DNA of 64,000 bases from Halorarius halobius (lineage in GTDB: Archaea > Halobacteriota > Halobacteria > Halobacteriales > Haloarculaceae), in NCBI RefSeq assembly GCF_024298865.1, contig NZ_CP101161.1, positions 1,881,227 to 1,945,226 of the forward strand. The letters run 5' to 3'. This document shows positions 26,656-34,956 of this stretch, one piece after another (the first letter of the stretch is position 1; each line of letters begins with the position of its first letter). The notes beneath the pieces were generated by a model. The model made no database searches and was not told the DNA's origin. It saw only the letters and a list, made by a program, of their open reading frames with translations. The position numbers and the translations under genes are program-made.

Positions 26656-26711
26656 AGTCGCCACCTCGTGTGGGGACCGGGCGTCGCTGTCGGAGTAATG
26701 GCGACGGTCAT
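26652..26711 (-). CDS. Mini-ORF linking purS to purQ
   Basis: 19 codons (MTVAITPTATPGPHTRWRL). Its ATG overlaps the purS TGA (ATGA) and its TGA overlaps the purQ GTG (GTGA), so it bridges the two genes without a gap. Its first residues, MTVAI, resemble the PurQ start MTVAVV, which suggests either a coupling leader or a duplicated purQ 5' end. No function can be assigned to the peptide. Confidence 0.4.
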   Translation of the reverse strand: MTVAITPTATPGPHTRWRL

Positions 26712-26959
26712 GCCTCCACGACGTCCACGTCGTAATCGTGGATAGTCGGGTTGGCGAGCAGTCGCTCGGCCATCTCGTCGGCGCGGTCGGCGGCCGCCTC
26801 CGGCGAGTCGGCGTCGAGGTCTATCTCGAAGCGGTCGGCGCTCCGAAGCGCCTCCAACTCGAACCCGAGGCGTTCGAGCGCGTCCTTCGTCGTCTCGGCC
26901 TCCGGGTCGAGGACGCCGTGCTTCAGGCGCACGGTCACCGTCGCGGTGTAGGCGGTCAT
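26708..26959 (-). CDS. purS: Phosphoribosylformylglycinamidine synthase subunit PurS
   Basis: 83-residue small subunit that bridges PurQ and PurL in the FGAM synthase complex. Start MTAYTATVTVRLKHGVLDP is canonical, followed by the family pattern TTKDALERLGF and the terminal HDYDVDVVEA. The start ATG at 26959 has a TATA element 27 bp upstream, so the longer in-frame extension is rejected. First gene of the purS-purQ operon. Confidence 0.93.
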   Translation of the reverse strand: MTAYTATVTVRLKHGVLDPEAETTKDALERLGFELEALRSADRFEIDLDADSPEAAADRADEMAERLLANPTIHDYDVDVVEA

Positions 26960-26982
26960 CGTTGGACGAAGCGTGTCCGTGG

Positions 26983-26990
26983 GTAAAAAC
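26983..26990 (-). promoter_or_regulatory. TATA element of the purS-purQ operon
   Basis: GTTTTTAC on the minus strand centred 27 bp before the purS ATG; leaderless start expected. Confidence 0.6.
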
Positions 26991-27064
26991 GCTTGTGAAC
27001 TGGGTGGATTGTGCACAGACGTGTATCGTTTTCCCGGCGGCGCGCTCGCGGTTTCCGTTGGTCA

Positions 27065-27406
27065 CCGCTCGCCGTAACGTGGCCTCGCTCCCTTCCGGTC
27101 GCCGTCCCGCGGCGCTCGCGAGTCGTCGCTCCGCTCCTCCCCGCTCGCCGTAACGTGGCCTCGCTCCCTTCCGGTCGCCGTCCCGCGGCGCTCGCGGGTC
27201 GTCGCTCCGCTCCTCCCCGCTCGCCGTAACGTGGCCTCGCTCCCTTCCGGTCGCCGTCCCGCGGCGCTCGCGGGTCGTCGCTCCGCTCCTCCCCGCTCGC
27301 CGTAACGTGGCCTCGCTCCCTTCCGGTCGCCGTCCCGCGGCGCTCGCGGGTCGTCGCTCCGCTCCTCCCCGCTCGCCGTAACGTGGCCTCGCTCCCTTCC
27401 GGTCGC
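27065..27406. repeat. 76-bp tandem repeat array (4.5 copies)
   Basis: Units at 27065-27140, 27141-27216, 27217-27292 and 27293-27368, then a partial copy to 27406. Copies are nearly identical (one a/g difference in the first). Each contains taacgtggcctcgctccctt. The period is not a multiple of three, so all frames stay open for long stretches and generate false ORFs. The 26960-27433 gap has no gene. Confidence 0.97.
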
Positions 27407-27433
27407 TCGGCCACGCACTGCTCGGCCACGCAC

Positions 27434-28510
27434 TCACTCGAGCGGGTAGCGGGTGACGTGCTCGCCGAACAGCGACCCGAGGTACAGCGCGCCGTCGTGG
27501 GGGGTGGCGCTCGTGACGCCGTGGACGCGGCCCGTCGGGTCGTGGAGGCTGTCGACCACCTCGCCCGACTCGTCGAGTTTCAGGACGAGGCCGTACGGGT
27601 CGCCGCTCACCTGCGCGAGCACCGCCTCGGGGAGCTTACCGAGCTGTCGTTTCAGCCACGGCGAGCGGTGGAGCGAATCGAGCGCCGGGTCCCGCAGGCT
27701 CGGGATGGCGACCCAGTAGCCGCCGTCCGGGTCGCGGTCGATGTTGTCGGGGTAGCCGACGAGGTTCTCGGCGAACCGTTCGATGCGGCCCTCCTGCTCC
27801 CCGGTTATCCAGTAGCGGGAGACCCGATAGCGGGACGTCTCCGTGACGAGAAGCGACTCCCCGTCGGGGCCGAGCGCGACGCCGTTGGCGAAGCCGAGCC
27901 CCTGCAACAGCACCTCGGTCTCCCCAGTGTCGCGGTCGTACGCGAGCAGGCGGCCGGTGTCCTGCAGTTCGAACAGTTCGTCCTGGAACAGCGAGTGGAC
28001 GCTCGCGTCGGTGAAGTAGACCGTGTCGTCGGCCACGTACAGGTCGTCCGCGAACACGATGTCGCGGCCGCCGGCCTCGGTGGCGAGTTCCGTCACCGCG
28101 CCCTCGGGGTCGATAGAGACGAGTCCGACCTCCGCGACGCAGACCAGCAGGTCGTCGTCGTCGAACGCCAGCGCGAGCGGGCGGCCGCCAGTGTCCGCGA
28201 CCGGTTCGAGCTCCGCGTTCGCCGTCGTGTCGTCGGCCGGCGCCGTGGTCCGGTAGACGGTGCCGTTCTCCGCGCCGGTGTAGAGGCGGCCGTCGTCGTC
28301 GAACGCCACGTCCTCGGGGCCGTCGGTCGTCAGGACGTGCTCGCAGTCGGTCAACTCGCGGTTCTCGGCCAGCGGGCCCGTCATCTCGGGCGGCTCGGGC
28401 GGTCGCCAGCTGACGGGGTCGAGTCGTGACTCGCGGGCCGCCACGGCGGCGACGCCGGCACCGACCAGCAGGCCGCCGACCGCAAGCGGGCGACGGAGTC
28501 GTTCGAGCAT
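27434..28510 (-). CDS. Membrane-anchored SMP-30/strictosidine synthase-like beta-propeller
   Basis: 358 residues. N-terminal hydrophobic anchor (LAVGGLLVGAGVAAVAA, residues about 9-25), then a six-bladed beta-propeller of the SMP-30/gluconolactonase/strictosidine synthase superfamily: GPEDVAFDDDGRLYTG, GGRPLALAFDDD, LYVADDTVYFTDAS, FANGVALGPDGESLLVTET, YPDNIDRDPDGGYWVA. Metal-binding acid and Asn residues appear in the usual loops. Likely faces the outside. Substrate not predictable. Its C-terminus abuts the 76-bp repeat array. Confidence 0.82.
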   Translation of the reverse strand: MLERLRRPLAVGGLLVGAGVAAVAARESRLDPVSWRPPEPPEMTGPLAENRELTDCEHVLTTDGPEDVAFDDDGRLYTGAENGTVYRTTAPADDTTANAELEPVADTGGRPLALAFDDDDLLVCVAEVGLVSIDPEGAVTELATEAGGRDIVFADDLYVADDTVYFTDASVHSLFQDELFELQDTGRLLAYDRDTGETEVLLQGLGFANGVALGPDGESLLVTETSRYRVSRYWITGEQEGRIERFAENLVGYPDNIDRDPDGGYWVAIPSLRDPALDSLHRSPWLKRQLGKLPEAVLAQVSGDPYGLVLKLDESGEVVDSLHDPTGRVHGVTSATPHDGALYLGSLFGEHVTRYPLE

Positions 28511-28564
28511 GTGCGTGGGGTCGGACGCGTTCAGCAAGTGCCTTCCCCTTTCGTGAAGCGGGCC

Positions 28565-28571
28565 GCTTTTG
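28565..28571 (+). promoter_or_regulatory. TATA element upstream of the purU mini-ORF
   Basis: Gctttt-gc centred 27 bp before the mini-ORF ATG at 28596, 65 bp before the purU GTG, so transcription should begin on the mini-ORF start codon. Confidence 0.5.
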
Positions 28572-28595
28572 CACGTGGACGTGTCTCACACGGGT

Positions 28596-28637
28596 ATGCA
28601 CGCGTCGAGTCGGACGGGTCGCGGGTGGTCCGCGTGA
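28596..28637 (+). CDS. Leaderless mini-ORF overlapping purU
   Basis: 13 codons (MHASSRTGRGWSA) ending in a TGA that overlaps the purU GTG start (GTGA). The promoter position makes this ATG the first start codon on the transcript. It may couple ribosome loading to purU. Confidence 0.4.
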   Translation: MHASSRTGRGWSA

Positions 28638-29587
28638 CCCGCCGGTACACGGAGATAACGGTCGTCGGCGACGACAAGACGGGTATCATCGCGCAGGTGA
28701 CGACCCTGCTGTTCGAGCGCGACATCAACATCGAGGACCTCGACCAGGCGGTCCGGGAGGGCATCTTCCGGATGACTCTCCACGTCGACACCTCGGAGAT
28801 GACCTGCACGCAGGCGGAACTCCGGGATGCGCTCGCGGAACTGGGCGACGACATCGGACAGGACATCACCGTCCGGTTCCCCTCGGACCGCGAGACACAG
28901 ACCATCGCCGTCCTGGTGACCAAGGAGAGCCACTGTCTTGAGGCCCTGCTGGAGGCGTGGGCCGACGGCCAGCTCGGCGCCGACATCGAGGTGGTCATCT
29001 CGAACCACGACGACCTCCAGCCGCTGGCCGAGCACTACTCCATCCCGTTCCACGACATCGGCGACGAGAAGGGGAGCCCCGACGAGGGAGAACTGCTCGA
29101 CCTGCTGGCGGAGTACGACACGGACCTCATCGTCCTCGCCCGGTACATGCGCATCCTCTCGCCGAACGTCGTGTTCCGCTACGAGGACCGCATCATCAAC
29201 GTCCACCCGAGCCTCCTGCCGGCGTTTCCGGGCGCGGAAGCGTACCGGCAGGCGACCGAGGAGGGCGTCCGCGTCGCGGGCGTGACGGCCCACTACGTCA
29301 CGACGGACCTCGACCAGGGCCCCATCATCACCCAGCGGGCGTTCGATGCGCCGCCGGATGCGACGCCCGAAGAACTCGAACGGACGGGGCAACCGCTCGA
29401 AGCGGCCGCCCTGCTGGAAGCGGTGCGCCTACATCTCGACGACGCCGTCTACGTCCACCACGGGCGGACGGAACTGCGCGACGGCGTCGACCCCGAGGAT
29501 TACCAGATGGGTCTACCCGCGGAGATGGACAGCCTCAACCCCGACCGACCGGTCGACGGGCTCGGGACCGTGTTCGGCGACGACTGA
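28634..29587 (+). CDS. purU: Formyltetrahydrofolate deformylase
   Basis: Hydrolyses 10-formyl-tetrahydrofolate to formate and tetrahydrofolate; in organisms using PurT it supplies formate for purine synthesis. 317 residues: N-terminal ACT-like regulatory domain (ITVVGDDKTGIIAQVTTLLF, to about residue 85) and a formyltransferase-fold catalytic domain with VISNHDDLQPLAEHYSIPF, the catalytic Asn-His in INVHPSLLPAF, and Asp in TTDLDQGPII. The ~30-residue C-terminal extension (YQMGLPAEMDSLNPDRP) is beyond the bacterial length. GTG start coupled to a mini-ORF. Confidence 0.9.
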   Translation: MTRRYTEITVVGDDKTGIIAQVTTLLFERDINIEDLDQAVREGIFRMTLHVDTSEMTCTQAELRDALAELGDDIGQDITVRFPSDRETQTIAVLVTKESHCLEALLEAWADGQLGADIEVVISNHDDLQPLAEHYSIPFHDIGDEKGSPDEGELLDLLAEYDTDLIVLARYMRILSPNVVFRYEDRIINVHPSLLPAFPGAEAYRQATEEGVRVAGVTAHYVTTDLDQGPIITQRAFDAPPDATPEELERTGQPLEAAALLEAVRLHLDDAVYVHHGRTELRDGVDPEDYQMGLPAEMDSLNPDRPVDGLGTVFGDD

Positions 29588-29625
29588 GTGTGGTCGGCGT
29601 CATGGCAATCGGCGACGACTGACGC

Positions 29626-30645
29626 CTACAGCTCCCGGACCGTCGCCACCGCGTCGGCGAGTTCGGGCGCGTCGAACAGGTCGCGGCCGACGTAGGCGTT
29701 CGCGCCCGCCGCGTACATGTCGCGGGCGGCGTCGACGACGTGCCGGGGGAGCGGTTCGGGGTCCACCTCACAGAGCGTCCGCCAGTCGGCCACGTCCTCG
29801 GCTTTCGCGCGGGCCTTCGCGTCGTTCACCGCCTCGACCCACGCGGGCTGTTCGCGTTTGTGGTACTGCCGGATGACTTCCTTCGACAGCTGTTGGCCGT
29901 CGTAGGAGAAGCGGTTCTCGTCGAACGTGCCGACGACGTCCGCCACGCGAACCTCGCCGTCGAAAAAGAGGCACTCTATCTTCCCGTCCTCGTGGACGAG
30001 GCCGGCGTCGGCGGCCCGCTGGGTGACGAGGTCGTTCACCTCGCGGGCGACCGCTTCGAGTGCATCGACGGTGGCGGCGCCGGCGATGCGGTCGGCCTCC
30101 TCCCGCGAGAGGTAGCGGTCCGACTCCTCGAACTTCGTGGAGAACTCGACGACGGGGTCGGGGAGGTCGACCGGCTCGTCGGGCCACTCGTCGTACTCCA
30201 GGTCGAACTCGGCGGGGTCGGCCCGCGACCGGAGGCTGGAGCCGACGGGGACGGTGTTGCGGAACACGACCTCCAGCGGGACGAGGTAGTTGTCGCCGGC
30301 CTCGGCGTGGAACGCCTTGTAGTCGTACGTGCGGCCCTCGTGTGGCAGGTCGGGCACCTGCGTCAACTCGATGGCCATCTCGCGGGGCGGGCTGGCGGCG
30401 TCGGCCATCTCGACGACCTCGCCGTCGGCGACGACGCCGCGGTAGTGGGTCGGGATACCGGCGTCCTCCAGCGCCTCGAAGTTCGTCGCGCCCATCGCAC
30501 ACAGCGACGCCCCCTTGTTCGGGATGGCGTCGGGCATCTTCCCCCAGTCGAACACGGAGTAGTCGTCGGTGAACACGAACGCACCACGTCCGAGGCGTTC
30601 CGGGGTCGCGGCCTCCTCGACCCGGAACTCCTTGACGCTCGTCAT
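29626..30645 (-). CDS. purC: Phosphoribosylaminoimidazole-succinocarboxamide synthase
   Basis: Joins CAIR and aspartate (SAICAR formation) in purine synthesis. 339 residues, the long haloarchaeal form. SAICAR synthetase motifs: [65 protein letters not shown] and a C-terminal helix-rich region ending VATVREL. ATG at 30645. It converges on purU; both are purine-related but transcribed toward each other. A 13-base sequence around the purU stop (cggcgacgactga) is duplicated in the short gap. Confidence 0.9.
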   Translation of the reverse strand: MTSVKEFRVEEAATPERLGRGAFVFTDDYSVFDWGKMPDAIPNKGASLCAMGATNFEALEDAGIPTHYRGVVADGEVVEMADAASPPREMAIELTQVPDLPHEGRTYDYKAFHAEAGDNYLVPLEVVFRNTVPVGSSLRSRADPAEFDLEYDEWPDEPVDLPDPVVEFSTKFEESDRYLSREEADRIAGAATVDALEAVAREVNDLVTQRAADAGLVHEDGKIECLFFDGEVRVADVVGTFDENRFSYDGQQLSKEVIRQYHKREQPAWVEAVNDAKARAKAEDVADWRTLCEVDPEPLPRHVVDAARDMYAAGANAYVGRDLFDAPELADAVATVREL

Positions 30646-30745
30646 ACGCGACGGTTCCGGTCGGTCGGCAAAGGGGTTTCCCTTCGGGGCGGCCCGGGGG
30701 TCCCCCGCGGTGGTCGGCTCCGAGTCGGCTCCGCTACCCGGCACG

Positions 30746-30753
30746 GTTTTATC
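30746..30753 (+). promoter_or_regulatory. TATA box of cofH
   Basis: GTTTTATC centred about 26 bp before the ATG at 30775. Confidence 0.6.
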
Positions 30754-30774
30754 CTCCGAGACGGGAGTGAGGCC

Positions 30775-32154
30775 ATGGACGACGCCGCGGGCGAGTTCGG
30801 GTTCGAGCACGTCCCCGAGACGGACCAGTCGTTCGAGAACGCGCTCGCCAACGCCCGCGACGGCCGGCGCCTCTCGGTGGCCGACGGCGTCGAACTGCTC
30901 ACCACCGGCACCGACCGGGCGGGAATCGACCCCGAGCGGAAGGAACAGGTGCTCGAAGCCGCCGACCGCCGGCGCGCGGAGGTGGTCGGCGACGAGGTGA
31001 CGTTCGTCGCCAACCTCAACAACAACGTCACCACCGCCTGCAACACCGGCTGTCTGTTCTGCAACTTCAAGGACACCGCCGCGAACTTCGAGACCGACTC
31101 GAGCGTCGACCATCCGGGGTTCACCAAGACGCCCGAGGAATCGCGGGCTATCGTCCGGGACGCGCTCGACCGCGGCATCTACGAGGTCACGTCCGTCTCC
31201 GGGCTCCATCCGGGCCTCGCGCTCGACGAGGAGCACCACGAGATACTCGCGGGCTACGACGACGCCGCGAGCACGGTGAACTACAAGCCGCCCGAGCGGT
31301 ACGACACCGACCCCGGCACCTACCTCGACCAGATGCGCGCGATGAGCGTCGACGGCGCACACCTCCACTCGATGACGCCCGAGGAAGCGTACCACGCGAT
31401 TCGGGGCACCGACTGGACGTACCGGGACGCCTACCGGCGCCTCCAAGCCGCGGGTCTCGACTCCGTACCTGGCACCGCCGCGGAGATACTCGTCGACGAG
31501 GTGCGGGAGGTCATCTGCCCCGGCAAGATAGACACCGGAGAGTGGCTTGGGGCGATGGAGGCCGCCGCCGACGTGGGACTGCCGATGACCGCGACCATCA
31601 TGTACGGTCACGTCGAGAACGAGATGCACCGCGTCATGCATCTGCAGCGGGTCCGCGAACTGCAGGACAGCACCGGCAACATCACCGAGTTCGTCCCCCT
31701 CTCCTTCGTCCACGAGACGACGCCGCTGTACGAGCGAGGCGTGGTCGACGGCGGGGCCTCGCCCGCGGAGGACGAACTGATGATGGCCGTCTCCAGGCTG
31801 TTCCTCGACAACGTCGAGCACGTCCAGTCGTCGTGGGTGAAGTTCGGCGACGAACGGGGGCTGAAGATGCTGTCCTGTGGCGCCGACGACTTCATGGGCA
31901 CCATCCTGAGCGAGGAGATTACGAAGCGAGCGGGCGGCGGCCACGGCGAGTTCCGGTCGTTCGACGAGTACGTCGAGATGATTCGCGCCGTCGGGCGCGT
32001 CCCGGTCGAGCGGTCGACGGACTACGAACAGCGCCGCATAATCGACGGCGACCCGCCACACGGCCCGACGCTCGGACCGCGGGCCGACGGGACCCCGCTT
32101 CTGTCGCCCACCGAGCGGGAGGGCGCACCCGACGCCGCCAGTGCCGACGACTGA
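30775..32154 (+). CDS. cofH: FO synthase subunit 2 (CofH), radical SAM
   Basis: With CofG makes 7,8-didemethyl-8-hydroxy-5-deazariboflavin (FO), the F420 chromophore; CofH transfers the tyrosine-derived group. 459 residues. The [4Fe-4S]/SAM motif CNTGCLFC (CxxxCxxC) follows [10 protein letters not shown] near residue 95; further family blocks are [19 protein letters not shown] and [19 protein letters not shown]. About 60 C-terminal residues (after [13 protein letters not shown]) are an acidic haloarchaeal extension. Leaderless start set by the TATA box. Convergent with cofG. Confidence 0.95.
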   Translation: MDDAAGEFGFEHVPETDQSFENALANARDGRRLSVADGVELLTTGTDRAGIDPERKEQVLEAADRRRAEVVGDEVTFVANLNNNVTTACNTGCLFCNFKDTAANFETDSSVDHPGFTKTPEESRAIVRDALDRGIYEVTSVSGLHPGLALDEEHHEILAGYDDAASTVNYKPPERYDTDPGTYLDQMRAMSVDGAHLHSMTPEEAYHAIRGTDWTYRDAYRRLQAAGLDSVPGTAAEILVDEVREVICPGKIDTGEWLGAMEAAADVGLPMTATIMYGHVENEMHRVMHLQRVRELQDSTGNITEFVPLSFVHETTPLYERGVVDGGASPAEDELMMAVSRLFLDNVEHVQSSWVKFGDERGLKMLSCGADDFMGTILSEEITKRAGGGHGEFRSFDEYVEMIRAVGRVPVERSTDYEQRRIIDGDPPHGPTLGPRADGTPLLSPTEREGAPDAASADD

Positions 32155-32155
32155 A

Positions 32156-32164
32156 TTTTATATA
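32156..32164 (+). promoter_or_regulatory. Strong TATA box in the cofH-cofG convergent gap
   Basis: TTTTATATA preceded by ctgaa (BRE-like), directly after the cofH stop and facing cofG. No protein start lies downstream on this strand, so a non-coding transcript starting near 32187 is suggested. Confidence 0.5.
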
Positions 32165-32186
32165 CGAAGCCGCGGCCACCCGGCGC

Positions 32187-32260
32187 GTGCGCTGAGGAGT
32201 GCCCCGCACGGGACGAGGCGGGAGTGCGACACATCGTGCGGGAAAACGCGGGTCGCCTGC
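32187..32260 (+). ncRNA. Candidate small RNA between cofH and cofG
   Basis: Starts where the TATA box at 32156-32164 would place it. An 8-bp stem can form between 32203-32210 (cccgcacg) and 32235-32242 (cgtgcggg). It would run into the 3' end of cofG in antisense. The end point is a guess. Confidence 0.25.
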
Positions 32261-32264
32261 TCGC

Positions 32265-33350
32265 TCAGTCGCTCAACAGCGCCCGGTATCGGGCGCCGGC
32301 GTCGGTGTCGGCGCGTATCTCCTCGCGGATGCGCGGACCGACCCACTCGTCGGTGAGGAACCGCTCGTAGACGGGGAGGCGTTCGCGCAGGGGAACGCCC
32401 GCCTCGTCGGCGATGTCTTCCAACTCGCGGAGCGCCGGCCACGCGTAGTCGGGGTTGACGTGGTCGTCCGTGACCGGCGAGACGCCGCCGAGGTCGTCGA
32501 TGCCGCAGTCGAGCAACTCGCGGACCGGCGCGAGGTTCGGCGGCGACTGTACGCTCACGTCCTCGGGGAGGACGGCCCGCGCCATCGCCGTTACCCGGCG
32601 CATCGTCGCAAGCGACGGTGAGCCGTCGCGCCACCGCTCGTTGTTCGACACCGGCTGGACGATCACCTCCTGGACGTGGCCGTGACGTTCGTGGAGGTCA
32701 CGGATGGCGAGTAGGCTCTCGGCCCGGTCCCGCCAGTCCTCGCCGATGCCGACGAGGATGCCCGTCGTGAACGGGACGCCGAGTTCGCCCGCGGTCTCGA
32801 TGGTGTGGAGCCGCTGGCCCGGCGACTTCGCCCGCGGGCCGCCGTGGGCCTGCACCTCGGCGGTCGTCTCCAACATGACGCCCATCGAGGCGTTCAGGTC
32901 CGCGACCTGCGCCATCTGTTCGCGCGTCTGGTCGCCGGGGTTCGAGTGGGGGAGGAGGCCCGCATCCAGCGCTATCTCGCAGGCCTCACGCAGATACGCG
33001 TGGATGGAGTCGTGGCCCCACTCGTCCAGTTGGTCGTGGACCGCCGTGTAGCGGTCGTCCGGGTCGTCGCCGAAGGTGAAAAGCGCCTCCGTACAGCCGG
33101 CGTCGGCACCGCGCTCGACGATGTCGCGAATCTCGTCGGGGGCGAGCAGGCTCGCCTGCCCCGGCGGGTCGTAGTAGGTGCAGTAGGTGCAGGTGTAGCG
33201 ACACGCCGTCGTCAGGGGGACGAACACGTTCCGTGCGAACGTGAGCTCGTCGGCGGCCTCGACGTCGTCGGGGCGTACCGACAGCGCCCGCTCGACGGCG
33301 GCGTCGGTGACGCTCACGTCGACATCGTACTCGTCGGCCCCGGGGAACAT
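32265..33350 (-). CDS. cofG: FO synthase subunit 1 (CofG), radical SAM
   Basis: Partner of CofH in making the F420 chromophore FO. 361 residues. Radical SAM cysteines CRYTCTYC (CxxxCxxC, about residues 50-57) after NVFVPLTTA; other family blocks are PPGQASLLAPDEI, GLLPHSNPGD, VMLETTAE, TGILVGIGED and VIVQPVSNNERW. The ATG at 33350 has a TATA element 27 bp upstream, so cofG has its own promoter although cofC precedes it on the same strand. Confidence 0.95.
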   Translation of the reverse strand: MFPGADEYDVDVSVTDAAVERALSVRPDDVEAADELTFARNVFVPLTTACRYTCTYCTYYDPPGQASLLAPDEIRDIVERGADAGCTEALFTFGDDPDDRYTAVHDQLDEWGHDSIHAYLREACEIALDAGLLPHSNPGDQTREQMAQVADLNASMGVMLETTAEVQAHGGPRAKSPGQRLHTIETAGELGVPFTTGILVGIGEDWRDRAESLLAIRDLHERHGHVQEVIVQPVSNNERWRDGSPSLATMRRVTAMARAVLPEDVSVQSPPNLAPVRELLDCGIDDLGGVSPVTDDHVNPDYAWPALRELEDIADEAGVPLRERLPVYERFLTDEWVGPRIREEIRADTDAGARYRALLSD

Positions 33351-33373
33351 GCGCGATGGTTCTCGCGGACCGG

Positions 33374-33380
33374 CAAAAGC
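33374..33380 (-). promoter_or_regulatory. TATA element of cofG
   Basis: GCTTTTG on the minus strand centred 27 bp before the ATG. Confidence 0.5.
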
Positions 33381-33401
33381 GTGCGGATGAACGGCCCAGC
33401 A

Positions 33402-33456
33402 AGGGCACCCTCATGAGTGGGTGGACGCACCGGCCCAGTGACAGTCAGGGTGCCCT
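33402..33456. repeat. Inverted repeat between cofC and cofG
   Basis: Perfect 10-bp arms agggcaccct (33402-33411) and agggtgccct (33447-33456) with a 35-base loop, upstream of the cofG promoter and 118 bp past the cofC stop. It could be a terminator-like structure, an operator or part of a small RNA; a separate TATA-like catttag lies at 33529-33535 on the minus strand. Confidence 0.6.
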
Positions 33457-33573
33457 CGACCGGCAGTTCCGGGTCGGCGCGTCCGAGCGCGAGCGGGACT
33501 CGCGCACCCGACATTACTCATCCCAGCGACTAAATGGTTGTCCTCCTCCGGTCAGAATACCGCCGTCCGTGAC

Positions 33574-34188
33574 TCACCTCGTCGCGCCGACCCGTCCATC
33601 CCGGACGTCGAGTTCGACGCCCGTCTCGACGAGCCAGTCGGCGGCGCGTCCGTCGGCGTGCAACAGCACCTCCGCGAGGTCGGCCGGTTCGTCGACGTCC
33701 GTCGCTAGCCGGAACGAGTCGACCTCGGCGACGGACGCGCCCACCTCGCGGGCCCGCTCGCGGTGGTCGCGGATGGACGCCCCGTGGTAATCCGTCCGGA
33801 ACGCGGGATGGCGAACGACCATCGCGTTCGTTCCGCCGCCTCGTCCTGGAGCCAACACGACGTCGGCGTCGGAATCGAACAGACTGTCGACCGCGTCGGG
33901 GGTCGCCAGCGGCAGGTCAGCCATCACCACGGCGACCGGACCCCCCGCCGCCAGCACCGCGTCGACGGCCTCCCCGAGCGGTCGGTCGTCCCTCGTCACG
34001 GGGCAGTCCGGGTCGAACGGGAGTTCGTCGGCCGGCACGTCGACGAGCAGTTCCGGTTCGTGGGCTGCGAGCGCGTCCAGCACGTCACGGCACATCGCGG
34101 CGGCGAACGCACGTCGCTCGTCGGCGGCGAGAAACGGGGCGAGACGCCCCTTTGGATTCTGGGCCCCGAAGGGGACGACGACGCGCAT
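33574..34188 (-). CDS. cofC: 2-phospho-L-lactate guanylyltransferase (CofC)
   Basis: Activates 2-phospholactate (or a related C3 acid) with GTP for F420 side-chain attachment. 204 residues, nucleotidyltransferase fold: N-terminal [36 protein letters not shown] with the metal-binding Asp, [13 protein letters not shown] and the late [18 protein letters not shown]. The ATG follows directly on the stop of the upstream membrane-protein gene, so it is the third gene of a cetZ operon. FbiA/CofD and CofE are not in the window. Confidence 0.93.
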   Translation of the reverse strand: MRVVVPFGAQNPKGRLAPFLAADERRAFAAAMCRDVLDALAAHEPELLVDVPADELPFDPDCPVTRDDRPLGEAVDAVLAAGGPVAVVMADLPLATPDAVDSLFDSDADVVLAPGRGGGTNAMVVRHPAFRTDYHGASIRDHRERAREVGASVAEVDSFRLATDVDEPADLAEVLLHADGRAADWLVETGVELDVRDGRVGATR

Positions 34189-34956
34189 CTACCGGAGTTT
34201 GTCGTAGTCGTCCTGCTGGGAGCGGTAGTAGTAGACGCCGCCCACGACCAGAAGCAGGACGACCAGCCCGATGCCCGCGTACAGGAGCAACTGCATGGTG
34301 TTCTGGCTCTGCTGGGCCTGCTGGGCCTGCGATTCGGCCTCGTTGGCGAGTTCGACGGCGAGTTCGAAGTTCTGCCCGTTGTACGCCGAGATGGCGTTCC
34401 CGAGCGTCGTCTCGGCCTGCGAACTCCCCGAGGCCTCGACGACGTCAGCGGCGGCCCGTATCTCCTGGCGAGCCATCTTCGAGCTGTTGGTGTAGTAATC
34501 GACCGACGTGTCGGTTATCTGTTGGTTCGAACCGCCCGTCCGGAGAAGCTGGAATCGGGCGAACGTGTACTGCTGGGCCGGGTCGTACGTGAAGTTCGCT
34601 ATCTCCGGAGTCGTCCCGCGGACCCGCACGACGACCTTCGCGGTGTTCTCGCTGATGTCGACCGAACTGTTGAACGACTGCCCGTCGTAGGAGTTCTGGG
34701 ATATCTGGTTGCCGGCCTGGTCGAGCTTCCTGACCGTCCAGGTGACGCCGGTGAGATTCGTCTCGCCGTGGAGTGTCCACGTCTCGTAATCGGAGTAAAG
34801 GTCGGTGAACTCGTAGGTACCCGACACCTCGCTCCCGACCTGCGATTCCGAGGGAACGCCGTCGGCGCTGGTCGAGACGGCCGCGACCGGTGCGACGGCG
34901 GCGATCAACAGTAGCGACGCGACCGCGAGCGCCTTAGAACAGCGGCTCCAACTCAT
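34189..34956 (-). CDS. Secreted, C-terminally anchored protein in the cetZ operon
   Basis: 255 residues: signal peptide (ALAVASLLLIAAVAPVAAVS, about 9-28), an extracellular domain rich in Asn, Ser, Thr with beta-strand pattern (residues 30-165), a helical Gln/Ala-rich segment (ANEAESQAQQAQQSQNTMQ), one membrane helix (LLLYAGIGLVVLLLVVGGVYY) and a short charged cytoplasmic tail. Its start overlaps the cetZ stop by 23 bp and its stop abuts cofC. Family unknown; the topology would allow it to link the envelope to a cytoplasmic partner. Confidence 0.75.
   Translation of the reverse strand: MSWSRCSKALAVASLLLIAAVAPVAAVSTSADGVPSESQVGSEVSGTYEFTDLYSDYETWTLHGETNLTGVTWTVRKLDQAGNQISQNSYDGQSFNSSVDISENTAKVVVRVRGTTPEIANFTYDPAQQYTFARFQLLRTGGSNQQITDTSVDYYTNSSKMARQEIRAAADVVEASGSSQAETTLGNAISAYNGQNFELAVELANEAESQAQQAQQSQNTMQLLLYAGIGLVVLLLVVGGVYYYRSQQDDYDKLR

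Noticed and set aside
27065..27406. Possible CRISPR array
   Set aside because: The 76-bp units are contiguous with no unique spacers, and no cas genes are present. The same applies to the 30-bp array at 15193-15282.
29626..32061. Very long minus-strand open frame of about 811 codons
   Set aside because: Only its last 339 codons (purC) are real; the rest is the reverse of cofH, held open by high GC.
33314..33514. 66-codon frame upstream of and overlapping cofG
   Set aside because: It overlaps cofG in another frame, its ATG lies upstream of the nearest plausible transcript start, and the cofG promoter is within it.
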